Source: Microbacterium sp. Leaf320 (GTDB lineage: Bacteria; Actinomycetota; Actinomycetes; Actinomycetales; Microbacteriaceae). From it: 64,000 bases of DNA. The DNA is taken from the NCBI RefSeq assembly GCF_001423485.1, contig NZ_LMOD01000002.1, forward strand, positions 581,890 through 645,889, read 5' to 3'. Of this stretch, positions 16,516 through 26,004 are shown one piece after another; the first letter of the stretch is position 1; every line of letters begins with the position of its first letter. Below the pieces are notes generated by a model. That model did not search any database. It was given only the letters and a program-made list of their open reading frames with translations, and was not told the origin of the DNA. The position numbers and the translations under genes were made by a program.

Positions 16516-18468
16516 ATGCGTGTGGCTAGGGGTGGACTTCTTGCAGGTGCGATCATGCTCGTCGCGGCGCTCGTCGGTGCGATTCCAGCTGCGGCCGCCA
16601 CCACGACCGCCTGGGCGACCTGGCAGCCTCTGACCGGTGCGGGCGGCGCCTACACGACCACGGTGCAGCTCGCGGCGCAGCCCGCCATCACCGCCACGAT
16701 GACGAGCGACTCCCGCGCCGGCCAGGTCGATGTCATCTCGGGCGCGACCAACTGGCTCGCGCAGGGGACCCCGGTCGGCGCGAAGTACGGCTCGAGCATC
16801 AACCAGTCGTACGTGAACCTGCGGCCGAAGGCCGACAACGCCGCCAGCCCGTCGACGACCACCTACTCGTTCGCGAACCCCACTCCCGCCTCCGGCTGGA
16901 CCTTCGTGCTCGGCGACATCGACGCCGACTCGGTGCGCATCCAGGCGGTCGGCGCGAACGGGCAGGCGCTCACCGCGGCAGAACTCGGATTCCAGAGCGG
17001 CTTCAACTACTGCGCGCCCGGAGTCACGGGCAAGCCCTCGTGCACCGGAGACGCGGCGGACGTGCCGACCTGGGATGCCACGACCCAGACCCTCACCGGA
17101 AACGCGGCCGCTCTCGACACGAGCGGTGCGGCCGCATGGTTCGAGCCGAACGTGCCGATCACCTCCCTCACCTTCTCCTTCACCCGCCGATCCGGATTCC
17201 CCGTCTACCAGACCTGGTTCGCGTCGATCGCGCGCGACATCACGGGCGTGGTCACCGACGACACCGCGGCACCGCAGCCGGGAGCGACACTCACCCTGAC
17301 CGATGCGAACGGAGACGTCGTCGCGACCACGACCAGCGGCGCCGACGGCAGCTACTCGTTCCCCGGCGTCGTCGCGACGGCGGGATACACGGTGCGGGTG
17401 ACGGCCCCCGCGGGCATGATCCCCGAGGGGGCGACCTCGGCTGCTGTTGATCTCACGACCGCCGACGGCGTCGCCGACTTCACCGTGCGCGACATCATCC
17501 CCGTCGCCGTCTCGGGACGAGTCGTCGACAACGACGGCAACCCGGTGCCGGGCGCGACCGTGACGGTCGACGGAGTCCAGACCACGACGACGGATGCTCA
17601 GGGCAACTACCTGTTCGACGAGGTCGCGGTGGGTCCTCACACCGTCGTCGTCACCCCGCCGCCCGGATACAGCACGACGGATCCGACCGAGCCGCTCGTG
17701 GTCCCGCCGGGCAGCGAAGTGCCGATCACCCTCGCGGACTTCGTGCTCGCGGAGAACCCCGACCTGACCGGGGCTGTGCGCGCGAACGGAGCGGGCGTCG
17801 CCGGCGTCGCCGTGACTGCGGTCGGACCCGGCGGAACGACACTCACGACCGTGACCGGAGCCGACGGCGGATACTCGTTCCCGCGCCTGCCCTCGGGCGA
17901 TTACGAGATCACGATCACGACGCCCGACGGTTATGTCGCCACAGGGGCGACCTCGCAGAGCGAGATCGTCGCGACGGCCGACGTGGCGGACGTCGACTTC
18001 GAGCTGGCCAGGCTCGGTGGGCTCTCGGGTGTCGTGCGCACAGACGGTGGAGCTCCTGTCGCCGGCGTCACCATCACCCTCACCACCGACGAGGGAGACC
18101 AGCAGCTGGTCACGGATGCCGACGGCGCGTACGGTCTCGGCGACCTGCCGCCCGGCACCTACACGCTGACGATCACGGCACCGGCGGGCAGCACGATCGT
18201 CGGCCCGTCGACGCTCACGGTCGAGGTCACGGCCGCGGGCGAGACATTCGTCGATCAGGACTTCACGCTCGCCGCGATCGTCGTCACCCCGACGGATCCG
18301 CCGACCACGACGCCGACGCCCTCCACGCCTCCGAGCACCGGCGGCGGCCGCCTGCCCGCAACGGGGCTCGGACCCGAGACGTTCACGTGGGCCGCAGTGG
18401 GCGGAGCTGTGCTGGCGCTCGGAGCAGTGCTGTTCCTCGTCTCGCGTCGCCGCTCGCACCGCGACTGA
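16516..18468 (+). CDS. Sortase-anchored surface protein with carboxypeptidase-regulatory-like repeats
   Basis: 650 residues. Signal peptide at about 1-30 (ends IPAAAA), an N-terminal unassigned domain, then four tandem beta-sandwich repeats of the type ITGVVTDD...PGATLTLTD...GSYSF, as in CarboxypepD-reg/SdrD-B-like modules. After a Thr/Pro linker comes LPATG, a hydrophobic helix and RRRSHRD, a complete cell-wall sorting signal. It is therefore likely attached to peptidoglycan and exposed. The start was chosen from the leaderless -10 hexamer and signal peptide. Ligand or function unknown. Confidence 0.87.
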   Translation: MRVARGGLLAGAIMLVAALVGAIPAAAATTTAWATWQPLTGAGGAYTTTVQLAAQPAITATMTSDSRAGQVDVISGATNWLAQGTPVGAKYGSSINQSYVNLRPKADNAASPSTTTYSFANPTPASGWTFVLGDIDADSVRIQAVGANGQALTAAELGFQSGFNYCAPGVTGKPSCTGDAADVPTWDATTQTLTGNAAALDTSGAAAWFEPNVPITSLTFSFTRRSGFPVYQTWFASIARDITGVVTDDTAAPQPGATLTLTDANGDVVATTTSGADGSYSFPGVVATAGYTVRVTAPAGMIPEGATSAAVDLTTADGVADFTVRDIIPVAVSGRVVDNDGNPVPGATVTVDGVQTTTTDAQGNYLFDEVAVGPHTVVVTPPPGYSTTDPTEPLVVPPGSEVPITLADFVLAENPDLTGAVRANGAGVAGVAVTAVGPGGTTLTTVTGADGGYSFPRLPSGDYEITITTPDGYVATGATSQSEIVATADVADVDFELARLGGLSGVVRTDGGAPVAGVTITLTTDEGDQQLVTDADGAYGLGDLPPGTYTLTITAPAGSTIVGPSTLTVEVTAAGETFVDQDFTLAAIVVTPTDPPTTTPTPSTPPSTGGGRLPATGLGPETFTWAAVGGAVLALGAVLFLVSRRRSHRD

Positions 18469-18498
18469 CCTCAGCGCCTGACTGACCAGGTCGGTTCC

Positions 18499-18530
18499 GA
18501 GGGTCGGGAATGACAGCATCCCGACCCTCC
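18499..18530. terminator. Bidirectional terminator between convergent surface-protein genes
   Basis: GAGGGTCGGGA and TCCCGACCCTC form an 11-bp stem with a 9-nt loop between the LPATG protein and the convergent phosphoesterase gene. Confidence 0.75.
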
Positions 18531-18534
18531 GCTG

Positions 18535-20298
18535 TCAGGAGCCCTTCGCCGGGCCGAACAGCTCGTCACCGTGTTCGTGCAGCAGTCGGTAGGCGTCGGC
18601 GAATGTCTCGGGTTCGGGTTCGCCCGGCTTCCCGTACTTTGCGATGAGCAGACCGAGCAGCCCTCGGGCCGGTGGGGTGAGGGGCTTCATCTGATCCGCT
18701 TCCCCCGGCTTCGGCTCGCGTTCCTCGGGGTTCGGCGGGGTGTAGGCGGGCGTCGTGACGGGCCAGTCGGCCGGATGCCGCGGCTTGTCGAGGTTCACGG
18801 CGGTGAACAGTGTGTTCGCCGACTGGTCTCGGTCATTGAGCGGCTTCAGGCCGTGCAGCCGTGAGAGCGTCGCGGTGACCGAGCCGTGGTGCATCTCGTC
18901 GTGCACGATCGTGCCGCGCCTCGTGTAGGCCGAGATCGCGATGGCGGGCACACGGCATCCGAGGCGATCGAAGGTGAAGCCCATCTCGCCGGCCTCCGTG
19001 TCCTTCTCAGGCTTCGTCGCCTGGGGCGGCGGCACATGGTCGTAGCATCCGCCGTGCTCGTCGAACGTGATGAGCAGCAGGGTGTTGACCGCGTTCGAGC
19101 CCTTCGGCGACGCGCTGGTGCGGACGGCTTCGTAGATGTCGTGCACGAGCCGGTCTCCGGCCCTGACATCGGAGATCGCGCTGTCGTACACGGCTTCGCC
19201 GTCGACCTCGCTCTCGCGAGGCGACCCGAAGGGCGGGTGGAAGTCGTTGTGGTCGTAGACCATGCGCGGCTCGATGAACGCGTATGCCGGCAGCGTGCCG
19301 TTCTTGGCATCCGTGTAGAAGTCCTCCATGGTGCCGAAGTGCTCGGTGCGCCAGTACTTCTCGAGCGCGGCGGCGTGCAGCATCCCGGTGAACGAGACGA
19401 GCTGCAGCTTGTCGATGTAGATCTTCCAGCTGACCTTCTCGTCTTCGAGGCGGTTGAACACCGTGGGCGCCGCCGGGGCGTCGAGCCACTTGCGGTATCC
19501 GCCTCCCGCCTGGTTCGTGACGAAGCCGTGCGAGGTCGACGCGTGGAAGAACGACCGGTTGCAGAACGTCTGCGACGGCACCCCTGCGTACCAGTGGTCG
19601 AACACCGCGAACTCGGACGCGAGAGCGGACAGCACCGGAAGCATCTCGGGCGAGAACGAGCCCATGATGTGTGCCGCCTCGTCGGGCTGTGGCTCTGTGC
19701 CCTTGCGCAGGCGACGGAGGTTGATGATGTAGTCCTCGAGGAACCCCGACATCGTCGCCTTCTCGCCGTGGGTCGGGGCGTTGAAGGGCGCTGACATCTG
19801 GTCGACGAAGAGATCGGCGTTGTCTTTCGGATCGACGGTGCCGAAGATCTGCGTGTTGACGTGCGGATACTCCTCGCCCGGATCGGGATCGGGGAGGCTC
19901 ATGATCCGATCGGTGTCGCCGGTATAGACGTGGGCGTCGACCACCGTGCCGTCGGACGCGGTGTTGCTGTGCGTGCCGAAGGCGAGCCCCTCGAACTTCT
20001 CGCCTTTCGGAAGCGTCTCTTTCGAATACAGGTATCCGAGCAGGTTGTCGAAGGAACGGTTCTCGCCCATCACCACGACGAGGTGGTCGAATCCGGGCTC
20101 GCTGCGCGGCGTCAGTGCGGCGAAGGGGTCGGGGTCGGATGCGAACCCGCTGCGATGGTTGCCGACGTTCGCGCCGATCGCGGCACCGGCGGCACCGCCG
20201 ACCACCACGCCGGCGAGAGCGGCGCCGCCCATCTTGAGGAACCCGCGCCGGGACGTGTCCGGTGCGGCGGGGGAGGAATCGTGCTCTTCTGAGGCCAC
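18535..20298 (-). CDS. Tat-exported phosphoesterase (phospholipase C / acid phosphatase AcpA family)
   Basis: 587 residues. A twin-arginine signal TSRRGFLKMGGAALAG at about 15-30 precedes the conserved phosphoesterase entry motif HLVVVMGENRSFDNLLGYL. Further motifs are DHWYAGVPSQTFCNRSFFHAS and ITFDEHGGCYDHVPPP, which hold metal and catalytic residues of the alkaline-phosphatase superfamily. It likely hydrolyses phosphate esters or phospholipids outside the cell. Start GTG at 20298 is chosen from TAGGAT 7 nt upstream (20306-20311). It lies beside a second secreted phosphatase-like gene. Confidence 0.9.
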   Translation of the reverse strand: MASEEHDSSPAAPDTSRRGFLKMGGAALAGVVVGGAAGAAIGANVGNHRSGFASDPDPFAALTPRSEPGFDHLVVVMGENRSFDNLLGYLYSKETLPKGEKFEGLAFGTHSNTASDGTVVDAHVYTGDTDRIMSLPDPDPGEEYPHVNTQIFGTVDPKDNADLFVDQMSAPFNAPTHGEKATMSGFLEDYIINLRRLRKGTEPQPDEAAHIMGSFSPEMLPVLSALASEFAVFDHWYAGVPSQTFCNRSFFHASTSHGFVTNQAGGGYRKWLDAPAAPTVFNRLEDEKVSWKIYIDKLQLVSFTGMLHAAALEKYWRTEHFGTMEDFYTDAKNGTLPAYAFIEPRMVYDHNDFHPPFGSPRESEVDGEAVYDSAISDVRAGDRLVHDIYEAVRTSASPKGSNAVNTLLLITFDEHGGCYDHVPPPQATKPEKDTEAGEMGFTFDRLGCRVPAIAISAYTRRGTIVHDEMHHGSVTATLSRLHGLKPLNDRDQSANTLFTAVNLDKPRHPADWPVTTPAYTPPNPEEREPKPGEADQMKPLTPPARGLLGLLIAKYGKPGEPEPETFADAYRLLHEHGDELFGPAKGS

Positions 20299-20411
20299 GC
20301 TGCCGATCCTAGGACGGGGGCGTGCCCACCGCACCGGGTGCCGTATATCGGAACGGAAGGGCGCCGCCGGGACCGAAGCCCCGACGACGCCCGAACAGCG
20401 GATGCGGTCGA

Positions 20412-22952
20412 CTACTCCGCCGGCTCGGTGCTGCCCGCGTGGCGGCGGCGCCGCATCGCGAACAGGCCGAGGCCGAGGGCGAGCAGCACCACCGCGCCGA
20501 CGATGTACGGCGTGCTGTCGGCACCCGTCGTCGCGAGCGAGCCGTCGGTCGCGCCTCCCGACCCGGCCGGTGTGGTCGCCCCACCGCTCGCCGCGGCCGT
20601 GACGGTGACCGAGGAGGTGACCTCGGTGCCGTCGGCGAGGATCACCGCGAGCGTGTGCGTTCCGGCCGGGGTGTTCGCCGGAATCGTCAGCGTGCGGCTG
20701 AACGCGCCATCCGCATCGGCGGTGGCGGTGCCGAGGTCGACGGGGTCGGAGCGCAGCTCGAAGCGCAGCGCGGCATCCGCCTCGAACCCGCTCCCCGAGA
20801 CGGTGAGCTTTCCACCGGCGACCACGGATGCAGCACCCAGTTCGATCACCGGGGCGGTGGGCTCCTCGATCACGGGCGGCGTGACGCCGGCCTCGGTGAC
20901 CCACTTCTCACCGGCATCCGACTTCGTCACCGTGAAGGTGTCGTAGACCGAGCCGACGGGGAGGTCGGTCGTGGCATCCGGCTGCTTCTCCGCGAGGTAC
21001 GAGCGGTAGACCAGCTGGTTCTTCGAGACGTCGATCACCTGGTAGGTGGTGACGCCCTGACCGCGCAGCACCTGGGTGGCGCCGTTGTTGGTCCAGACGT
21101 TCTTCTCGGGAGTCTCGAGCTCGTAGTGCTTCGCACCCGAGTTCGACACCACGTACACGGGGCCCGACGTCATGCCGGGGGTCTCGGTCGCATCGGTGTT
21201 CACGTAGCCGCGTGCGTAGGTGTGGTCGTGGCCCATGAGCACCAGGTCGATGTCATTGCGCTGGAAGACCGGCAGCCACTCGGCGCGCAGCACCGGCTCG
21301 TCACGACCCTCGGATGCCGAGAACACCGGCTGGTGGAAGGTGACGACGTTCCACTTCGACGGACTGTTCTGCAGCAGCAGGTCGAGCCAGGCCGCCTGGA
21401 AGCGGGTCCACAGCACGCCGATCTGCGCCGACGGGCACTCGGCACCCGTGCACGACGGCAGACCCGCGGGGGTCAGGAACGTGGTGTCGCGGGTCGCGTT
21501 CAGGGTGATGAAGCGCACACCCTGGTAGTCGGTGTAGTACGCGGTCTCGGCGGCGAACGACGACCAGTGATCGAAGAACGCGCGGTACTGCTGCGCGACC
21601 TCAGAGTCGCCCTTCGCGAGATCGGCCAGCTCGCCGATCGTGCTCGTCGACGGGTTGTTGTGCGGGTACTCGAACGCCGCCTTCCATGCGGTGAGCAGCT
21701 TGTCGCCCGAGTACTCGTGGTTGCCGGGGGCCGCCATCACGTTGGTGCGCACGGCGGAGTCCTCCATGCCCTTGAACCAGTTGAGCCACTCGTTCTCGTT
21801 GCTCGAGGTGTTGATCAGGTCGCCGGCGTGCACCGATCCGATCGATCGCGGGGCCTGAGCCTCGGCCTGCTTCACGACACTCGGCCAGGTGGTGTCGAGA
21901 CCGATCTGGGCGTCGCCGTAGTAGATGAACTGGAAGTCCGTGGCGCTCGGGTCAGCCGTGCGGAACTCGAACCAGTCGCTCCAGCTGCCGGGAAGACCCA
22001 CACGGTAGCGATAGGCGGTGGCAGGCACGAGGTCGGTGACGGTGGCCGAGAAGTGCTTGTTCGGGTTGCCGTTGACGACACCGGCGTCGTACGCGTCGAC
22101 CGTGCGGGGCTCACCGCCGGCCGCCGGCGCGATCTCGACCTGGCCGATCGTGTGCGAGGCGTCGCCCGCGAGCCACGAGAACGACTGCGACACGGCGGGC
22201 TGCTCGGTCGGGGTCAGGATCACGCGGGTCGGCGGAGCCACGACGGGCGAGCCGGGGTCGGATGCCTCGACCAGTGTGAGCGACGACATGTCGAAGTAGA
22301 TGTCCGAGCTCGACTCGCGGTCCTGGAACAGGGCGACGGCGATGTCGTTCGTACCGTCATGCAGCAGCTCGCCTTCGGCGCTGAACGTGCTGGTGAGCGG
22401 GTCGCCGCCACTGTCGCCGGCGTACTCGACGTTGACGGTGTCGGTGATGCGGCCGTCGACGTAGCGCGCGACCTCTTCGCCGTTGATCCAGACGATGATC
22501 GCGTCGTCGTAGGTGATCGTGCTGCGCAGCGCCGCGACCTGCTCGGCCACGCCCGCCTCGAGCTCGAATGTCGTGCGGAAGAAGTAGGTGGGCACCGTGG
22601 GAGCCGCCGCTCCGTCGATGTAGTGGTTCAGCAGCGTCTTCGGGGTGACCGGGCCGACGGGGGCGAGTACGCCGTTCTTCGCTCCGAACGAGCCGGGCGC
22701 CGACTTCCAGGCGCTGTCGTCGTAGTCGGGGAGGGTCCAGTCGCGGAGCGCCGCGGGTGCGGGCGACGGGTCGGATCCGTCGTCGAGGTAGCGCCACGTG
22801 GTGTCGCCGGTGATCAGCGAGTCGGTCGGCACATCGGGCTCGCCGGCGGCGGTCGCGATGGGGGCGACGACAGCGCCGCCGAGCAGGGCGAGGACGGCGG
22901 CGGACGCGAGTCCGTAACGCCGCCACCGCACCGCAGGGGTGGGGGAGGTCAT
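20412..22952 (-). CDS. Cell-wall-anchored purple acid phosphatase-like metallophosphoesterase
   Basis: 846 residues. Signal peptide at about 10-35, an N-terminal beta domain, a fibronectin-like segment, then the calcineurin-like core with YYGDAQ, HAGDLI, GNHEYSG, TFHQPVF and GHDHTY metal-binding motifs. An Ig-like domain and a Gly-rich linker lead to LATTG, a hydrophobic helix and RRRRH. LAxTG signals are typical substrates of actinobacterial class E sortases. AAGGAC precedes the ATG. Probably releases phosphate from extracellular esters. Confidence 0.9.
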   Translation of the reverse strand: MTSPTPAVRWRRYGLASAAVLALLGGAVVAPIATAAGEPDVPTDSLITGDTTWRYLDDGSDPSPAPAALRDWTLPDYDDSAWKSAPGSFGAKNGVLAPVGPVTPKTLLNHYIDGAAAPTVPTYFFRTTFELEAGVAEQVAALRSTITYDDAIIVWINGEEVARYVDGRITDTVNVEYAGDSGGDPLTSTFSAEGELLHDGTNDIAVALFQDRESSSDIYFDMSSLTLVEASDPGSPVVAPPTRVILTPTEQPAVSQSFSWLAGDASHTIGQVEIAPAAGGEPRTVDAYDAGVVNGNPNKHFSATVTDLVPATAYRYRVGLPGSWSDWFEFRTADPSATDFQFIYYGDAQIGLDTTWPSVVKQAEAQAPRSIGSVHAGDLINTSSNENEWLNWFKGMEDSAVRTNVMAAPGNHEYSGDKLLTAWKAAFEYPHNNPSTSTIGELADLAKGDSEVAQQYRAFFDHWSSFAAETAYYTDYQGVRFITLNATRDTTFLTPAGLPSCTGAECPSAQIGVLWTRFQAAWLDLLLQNSPSKWNVVTFHQPVFSASEGRDEPVLRAEWLPVFQRNDIDLVLMGHDHTYARGYVNTDATETPGMTSGPVYVVSNSGAKHYELETPEKNVWTNNGATQVLRGQGVTTYQVIDVSKNQLVYRSYLAEKQPDATTDLPVGSVYDTFTVTKSDAGEKWVTEAGVTPPVIEEPTAPVIELGAASVVAGGKLTVSGSGFEADAALRFELRSDPVDLGTATADADGAFSRTLTIPANTPAGTHTLAVILADGTEVTSSVTVTAAASGGATTPAGSGGATDGSLATTGADSTPYIVGAVVLLALGLGLFAMRRRRHAGSTEPAE

Positions 22953-23065
22953 GAGTGTCCTTCGTGGGGTGGGGGTTTCCGAGCTCAGCCGCACGGGGCC
23001 CGACCAGCTCATCGAAAGCGGATGGCCTCGGGGTTGCCGCAGGACGACGGTCGGGTGAACGCCGC

Positions 23066-23071
23066 TACGGT
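23066..23071 (+). promoter_or_regulatory. Leaderless-type -10 hexamer for the small membrane protein gene
   Basis: TACGGT ends 6 nt before the ATG at 23078. Confidence 0.5.
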
Positions 23072-23077
23072 GGGGGC

Positions 23078-23371
23078 ATGAGCTATGCGGGGGAGTCGTC
23101 GATCGAGGCACGCGTCCGGGCCGTCAACTCCGATTTCGGCAGGCGTCAGACGCGGCTGTTCATCACGTTCGCGCTGATCGAGGGGCCGGTGCTTCTGCTG
23201 CTCGCCGTCGCCATCTACGGGTTCGAGGTCATCGACCCCGAGATCGGCATCTGGTTCATCGTCGCGGTCGCGATGGTCGGCGGATTCCTGATGAGCGCTC
23301 TGCTCGTGCGGCTGATGCAGGCGCGGGTCCGCGCCGTCGCCCAGGCCAAGGGCGAGAACCCGCTGTTCTGA
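23078..23371 (+). CDS. Small two-helix membrane protein, 97 aa
   Basis: Two hydrophobic segments (about 27-46, FITFALIEGPVLLLLAVAIY, and 54-76, IWFIVAVAMVGGFLMSALLV) with short charged ends. I do not recognise a family. The start has the leaderless layout. It precedes pcnA by 20 bp, but pcnA has its own -10 hexamer. Confidence 0.7.
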   Translation: MSYAGESSIEARVRAVNSDFGRRQTRLFITFALIEGPVLLLLAVAIYGFEVIDPEIGIWFIVAVAMVGGFLMSALLVRLMQARVRAVAQAKGENPLF

Positions 23372-23378
23372 CCCCCGG

Positions 23379-23384
23379 TACGCT
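23379..23384 (+). promoter_or_regulatory. Leaderless-type -10 hexamer for pcnA
   Basis: TACGCT ends 7 nt before the ATG at 23392. Confidence 0.5.
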
Positions 23385-23391
23385 GGAACCC

Positions 23392-24819
23392 ATGCTCAAC
23401 ATGGCTGACGGCCTCGACCGTCTCGGCGCGCTCGCCGAGAATCCGGTCGTCCGTACCCTCGCCGATGCGTTCGCGGCGGCGGGCTTCGACCTCGCTGTCG
23501 TCGGCGGTCCGGTGCGCGACGCGCTGCTCGGCCGCCCCACGCACGACCTCGACTTCACCACGAACGCGCTGCCCGACGACATCCTGCGCATCGTCACACC
23601 GATCTCGACCGCTCAGTGGGACATCGGTCGTGCGTTCGGCACGATCGGCGCACGGGTGCAGGGCGAGCAGGTCGAGGTCACCACGTACCGGGCCGACAGC
23701 TACGACGGGGTGACCCGCAAGCCGACCGTCGAGTTCGGCGACACGATCGACGCCGACCTGCACCGCCGCGACTTCACGGTCAATGCGATGGCACTGCTGG
23801 TTCCGTCCGTCAAGCTCGTCGACCCGGCCGGGGGAGTCGAAGACCTCATCGCCGGGGTGCTCCGCACGCCGGCGGATCCGCAGGTCTCGTTCGGCGATGA
23901 CCCGCTGCGGATGCTGCGCGCGGCGCGCTTCAGCGCCCAGCTGGGCTTCCGCATCGAAGACGCCACATTCGATGCGATCACCGAGCTCAAGGCGACCCTC
24001 GAGATCGTGAGCCCGGAGCGCATCCAATCCGAGCTCGTGCGCCTGATGCAGACCGAAGACCCCGTGCGCGGTATCCGCGCGCTGGTAGACACCGGTCTGA
24101 TCGAGGAGTTCCTGCCCGAGGTCAGTGCTCTGCGACTCGAGGTCGACGAGCACCACCACCACAAGGACGTCTACGAGCACTCGCTCACGGTGCTCAGCCA
24201 GGCGATCTCGCTCGAGCAATCGCGCAACCCCGGCGCCGAAACCGACGTCGCTCTGCGCATCGCCGCACTTCTGCACGACATCGGCAAGCCGCGCACCCGC
24301 AAGCTCGAAGACGGCGGGGTGGTCACCTTCCATCACCATGACGTCGTCGGCTCGCGCATGGCGCGCAAGCGCCTGCAGACTCTGCGGTTCGACACCGGCA
24401 CCACTGACGCGGTCGCGAAGCTGATCGAGCTGCACCTGCGGTTCTTCGGATACGCCGAGGGCGCCTGGACGGATGCCGCGGTGCGCCGCTACGTCCGCGA
24501 TGCGGGCGACCAGCTCGAGCGCCTGCACATCCTCACCCGTGCCGACGTCACCACCCGCAATAAGCGCAAGGCCGGTCGCCTCGCCTCGGCGTACGACGAC
24601 ATCGAGTCGCGCATCGCCGCGCTGCGCGAGCAGGAGGAGCTCGACTCCATCCGGCCCGAACTCGACGGCAATCAGATCCAGCAGATCCTCGGCATCGCGC
24701 CTGGCCGCGAGGTCGGCGAGGCCTACAGGTTCCTGCTCGAACTGCGACTCGATGAGGGAGTCATCGGCGCGGATGCCTCCGAGCAGCGCCTCCGCGAGTG
24801 GTGGGCTGCCCGGGGCTGA
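23392..24819 (+). CDS. pcnA: CCA tRNA nucleotidyltransferase with HD domain
   Basis: 475 residues. The class II nucleotidyltransferase motif VGGPVRDALLGRPTHDLDFTT is at about 37-57, the RRDFTVNAM motif follows, and an HD phosphohydrolase domain with LLHDIGKPRTR is at about 290. It adds or repairs the CCA end of tRNAs; some homologues are labelled poly(A) polymerase. In related genomes the gene neighbours DUF6049 and murJ; here it lies almost 10 kb away. Confidence 0.94.
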   Translation: MLNMADGLDRLGALAENPVVRTLADAFAAAGFDLAVVGGPVRDALLGRPTHDLDFTTNALPDDILRIVTPISTAQWDIGRAFGTIGARVQGEQVEVTTYRADSYDGVTRKPTVEFGDTIDADLHRRDFTVNAMALLVPSVKLVDPAGGVEDLIAGVLRTPADPQVSFGDDPLRMLRAARFSAQLGFRIEDATFDAITELKATLEIVSPERIQSELVRLMQTEDPVRGIRALVDTGLIEEFLPEVSALRLEVDEHHHHKDVYEHSLTVLSQAISLEQSRNPGAETDVALRIAALLHDIGKPRTRKLEDGGVVTFHHHDVVGSRMARKRLQTLRFDTGTTDAVAKLIELHLRFFGYAEGAWTDAAVRRYVRDAGDQLERLHILTRADVTTRNKRKAGRLASAYDDIESRIAALREQEELDSIRPELDGNQIQQILGIAPGREVGEAYRFLLELRLDEGVIGADASEQRLREWWAARG

Positions 24820-24825
24820 GCCCGG

Positions 24826-24915
24826 TCACTCCTCCGGTTCTTCGGCCTCGGCTGCCTGGCCCAGTGCTTCGCGCACGAGGTGGGAGATGTCGATCGAGAT
24901 GATCCGTTCGGTCAT
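24826..24915 (-). CDS. Possible 29-aa acidic small protein
   Basis: A short frame beginning MTERIISIDISHLVREALG and ending in an acidic AEEPEE tail. TGAGG lies about 8 nt before its ATG, and it starts 9 bp after the stop of the HAAS gene, so it could be the last cistron of that operon. No family match is recognised; it may be chance. Confidence 0.3.
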   Translation of the reverse strand: MTERIISIDISHLVREALGQAAEAEEPEE

Positions 24916-24924
24916 GGTCCGGCC

Positions 24925-26004
24925 TCAGGGAACGGGAGACTCGGTCGGCTGCGGCACACCATCCGTCTCCGGAGCCGGTGTGGCGCTCGCCGCATCGATG
25001 CTCGGCGCCTTCTGGAACGGTGGCGCCGGCTGCTTCGTCGTCGACAGGTCGGGCTGCCCGGTCATCGGATCCCACTCCGCCTCGTCCAGCGGGTAGATGT
25101 TCCAGACGGGCTTGCCCCGGTAGTCCTCGGACGGAATCGTCGCCAGCATCCCGTTGTCCTGCATTCCGAACTCGGTCTCGCCGTCCTTCTCGGTGAAGAG
25201 GATCTGACCGCCCGACGCTCCATACAGGTCGAGCGGCGTGCCCTTGCCGGTGAAGAGCTGCACGTGGTCGATGGGGTTGCCGTCGGCGTCGTAGGCGAAG
25301 ATGTTGTTGATCTGCACGCCGTCGAGAACCAGCCCGTCCATGACGACGGGCTGAGTCGAATAGACGTGCTCGACGCGCGGAGACATCACTGAGATCACGA
25401 GTCCCGGCAGCACGATCACAGCCAGGATGCCGGCGACCGTGCGCACGTGGCGCAACGGGTTCTTGGGAAGCCAACGGTCACGACCCCATTGCACGCTGAT
25501 GAGGATGGACGCGCCGATGAACAGCCAGTGCAGAGGAGACGCGGGCATGGCCCACCAGTTGTAGGACTCGAACGGCTGATAGGTGAAGGGCGGAAGGAGC
25601 GCGATGATCGCGGCGACCGCTGCGTACAACCCGACTCCGCGCAGCACCCACCACACCGGGCGGAGCGCGACCAGCAGGTCGAGGAGCCACGCGCCGGCCG
25701 AGCTGCGGCGGATGCCGTCGACGACACCGCGACCCCAGGAGCGGACCCGCGCACCGAGGCGGACTCGCTGGTGGCCCTGCGTTCGAGGAGGCAGACCCGC
25801 CGCAGATCGCAGCTCTTCGGCGTATGCCCCGGGATCACCGAGCTCGAGCACTCCGTCGTTGTCTGCAGCCTGGTCCGCGAGGTCGGCGGTGAGACCGCCG
25901 ACGATCTCATCGAGCTCGTCGGCGGGGAGATCGTCGAGGTACTCGCGTACGGCCAGTGCGAACGAGCGGATCTGCTCGTCGATCGAGACGGCGGTGTCGT
26001 TCAT
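24925..26004 (-). CDS. HAAS-domain membrane protein paired with PadR
   Basis: 359 residues. The first about 75 residues (SFALAVREYLDDLPADELDEIVGGLTADL in part) form a HAAS-type helical domain, usual in partners of PadR regulators. Three or four membrane segments follow (about 115-215), then a C-terminal extracytoplasmic region with a Pro-rich end. GGAG precedes the ATG, and the ATGA overlap with padR implies an operon. It probably signals or responds to membrane state; this is inference. Confidence 0.82.
   Translation of the reverse strand: MNDTAVSIDEQIRSFALAVREYLDDLPADELDEIVGGLTADLADQAADNDGVLELGDPGAYAEELRSAAGLPPRTQGHQRVRLGARVRSWGRGVVDGIRRSSAGAWLLDLLVALRPVWWVLRGVGLYAAVAAIIALLPPFTYQPFESYNWWAMPASPLHWLFIGASILISVQWGRDRWLPKNPLRHVRTVAGILAVIVLPGLVISVMSPRVEHVYSTQPVVMDGLVLDGVQINNIFAYDADGNPIDHVQLFTGKGTPLDLYGASGGQILFTEKDGETEFGMQDNGMLATIPSEDYRGKPVWNIYPLDEAEWDPMTGQPDLSTTKQPAPPFQKAPSIDAASATPAPETDGVPQPTESPVP

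Noticed and set aside
20322..23081. 919-codon plus-strand frame
   Set aside because: It is antisense to the metallophosphoesterase, Arg/Gly/Val-rich and without motifs; a high-GC shadow.
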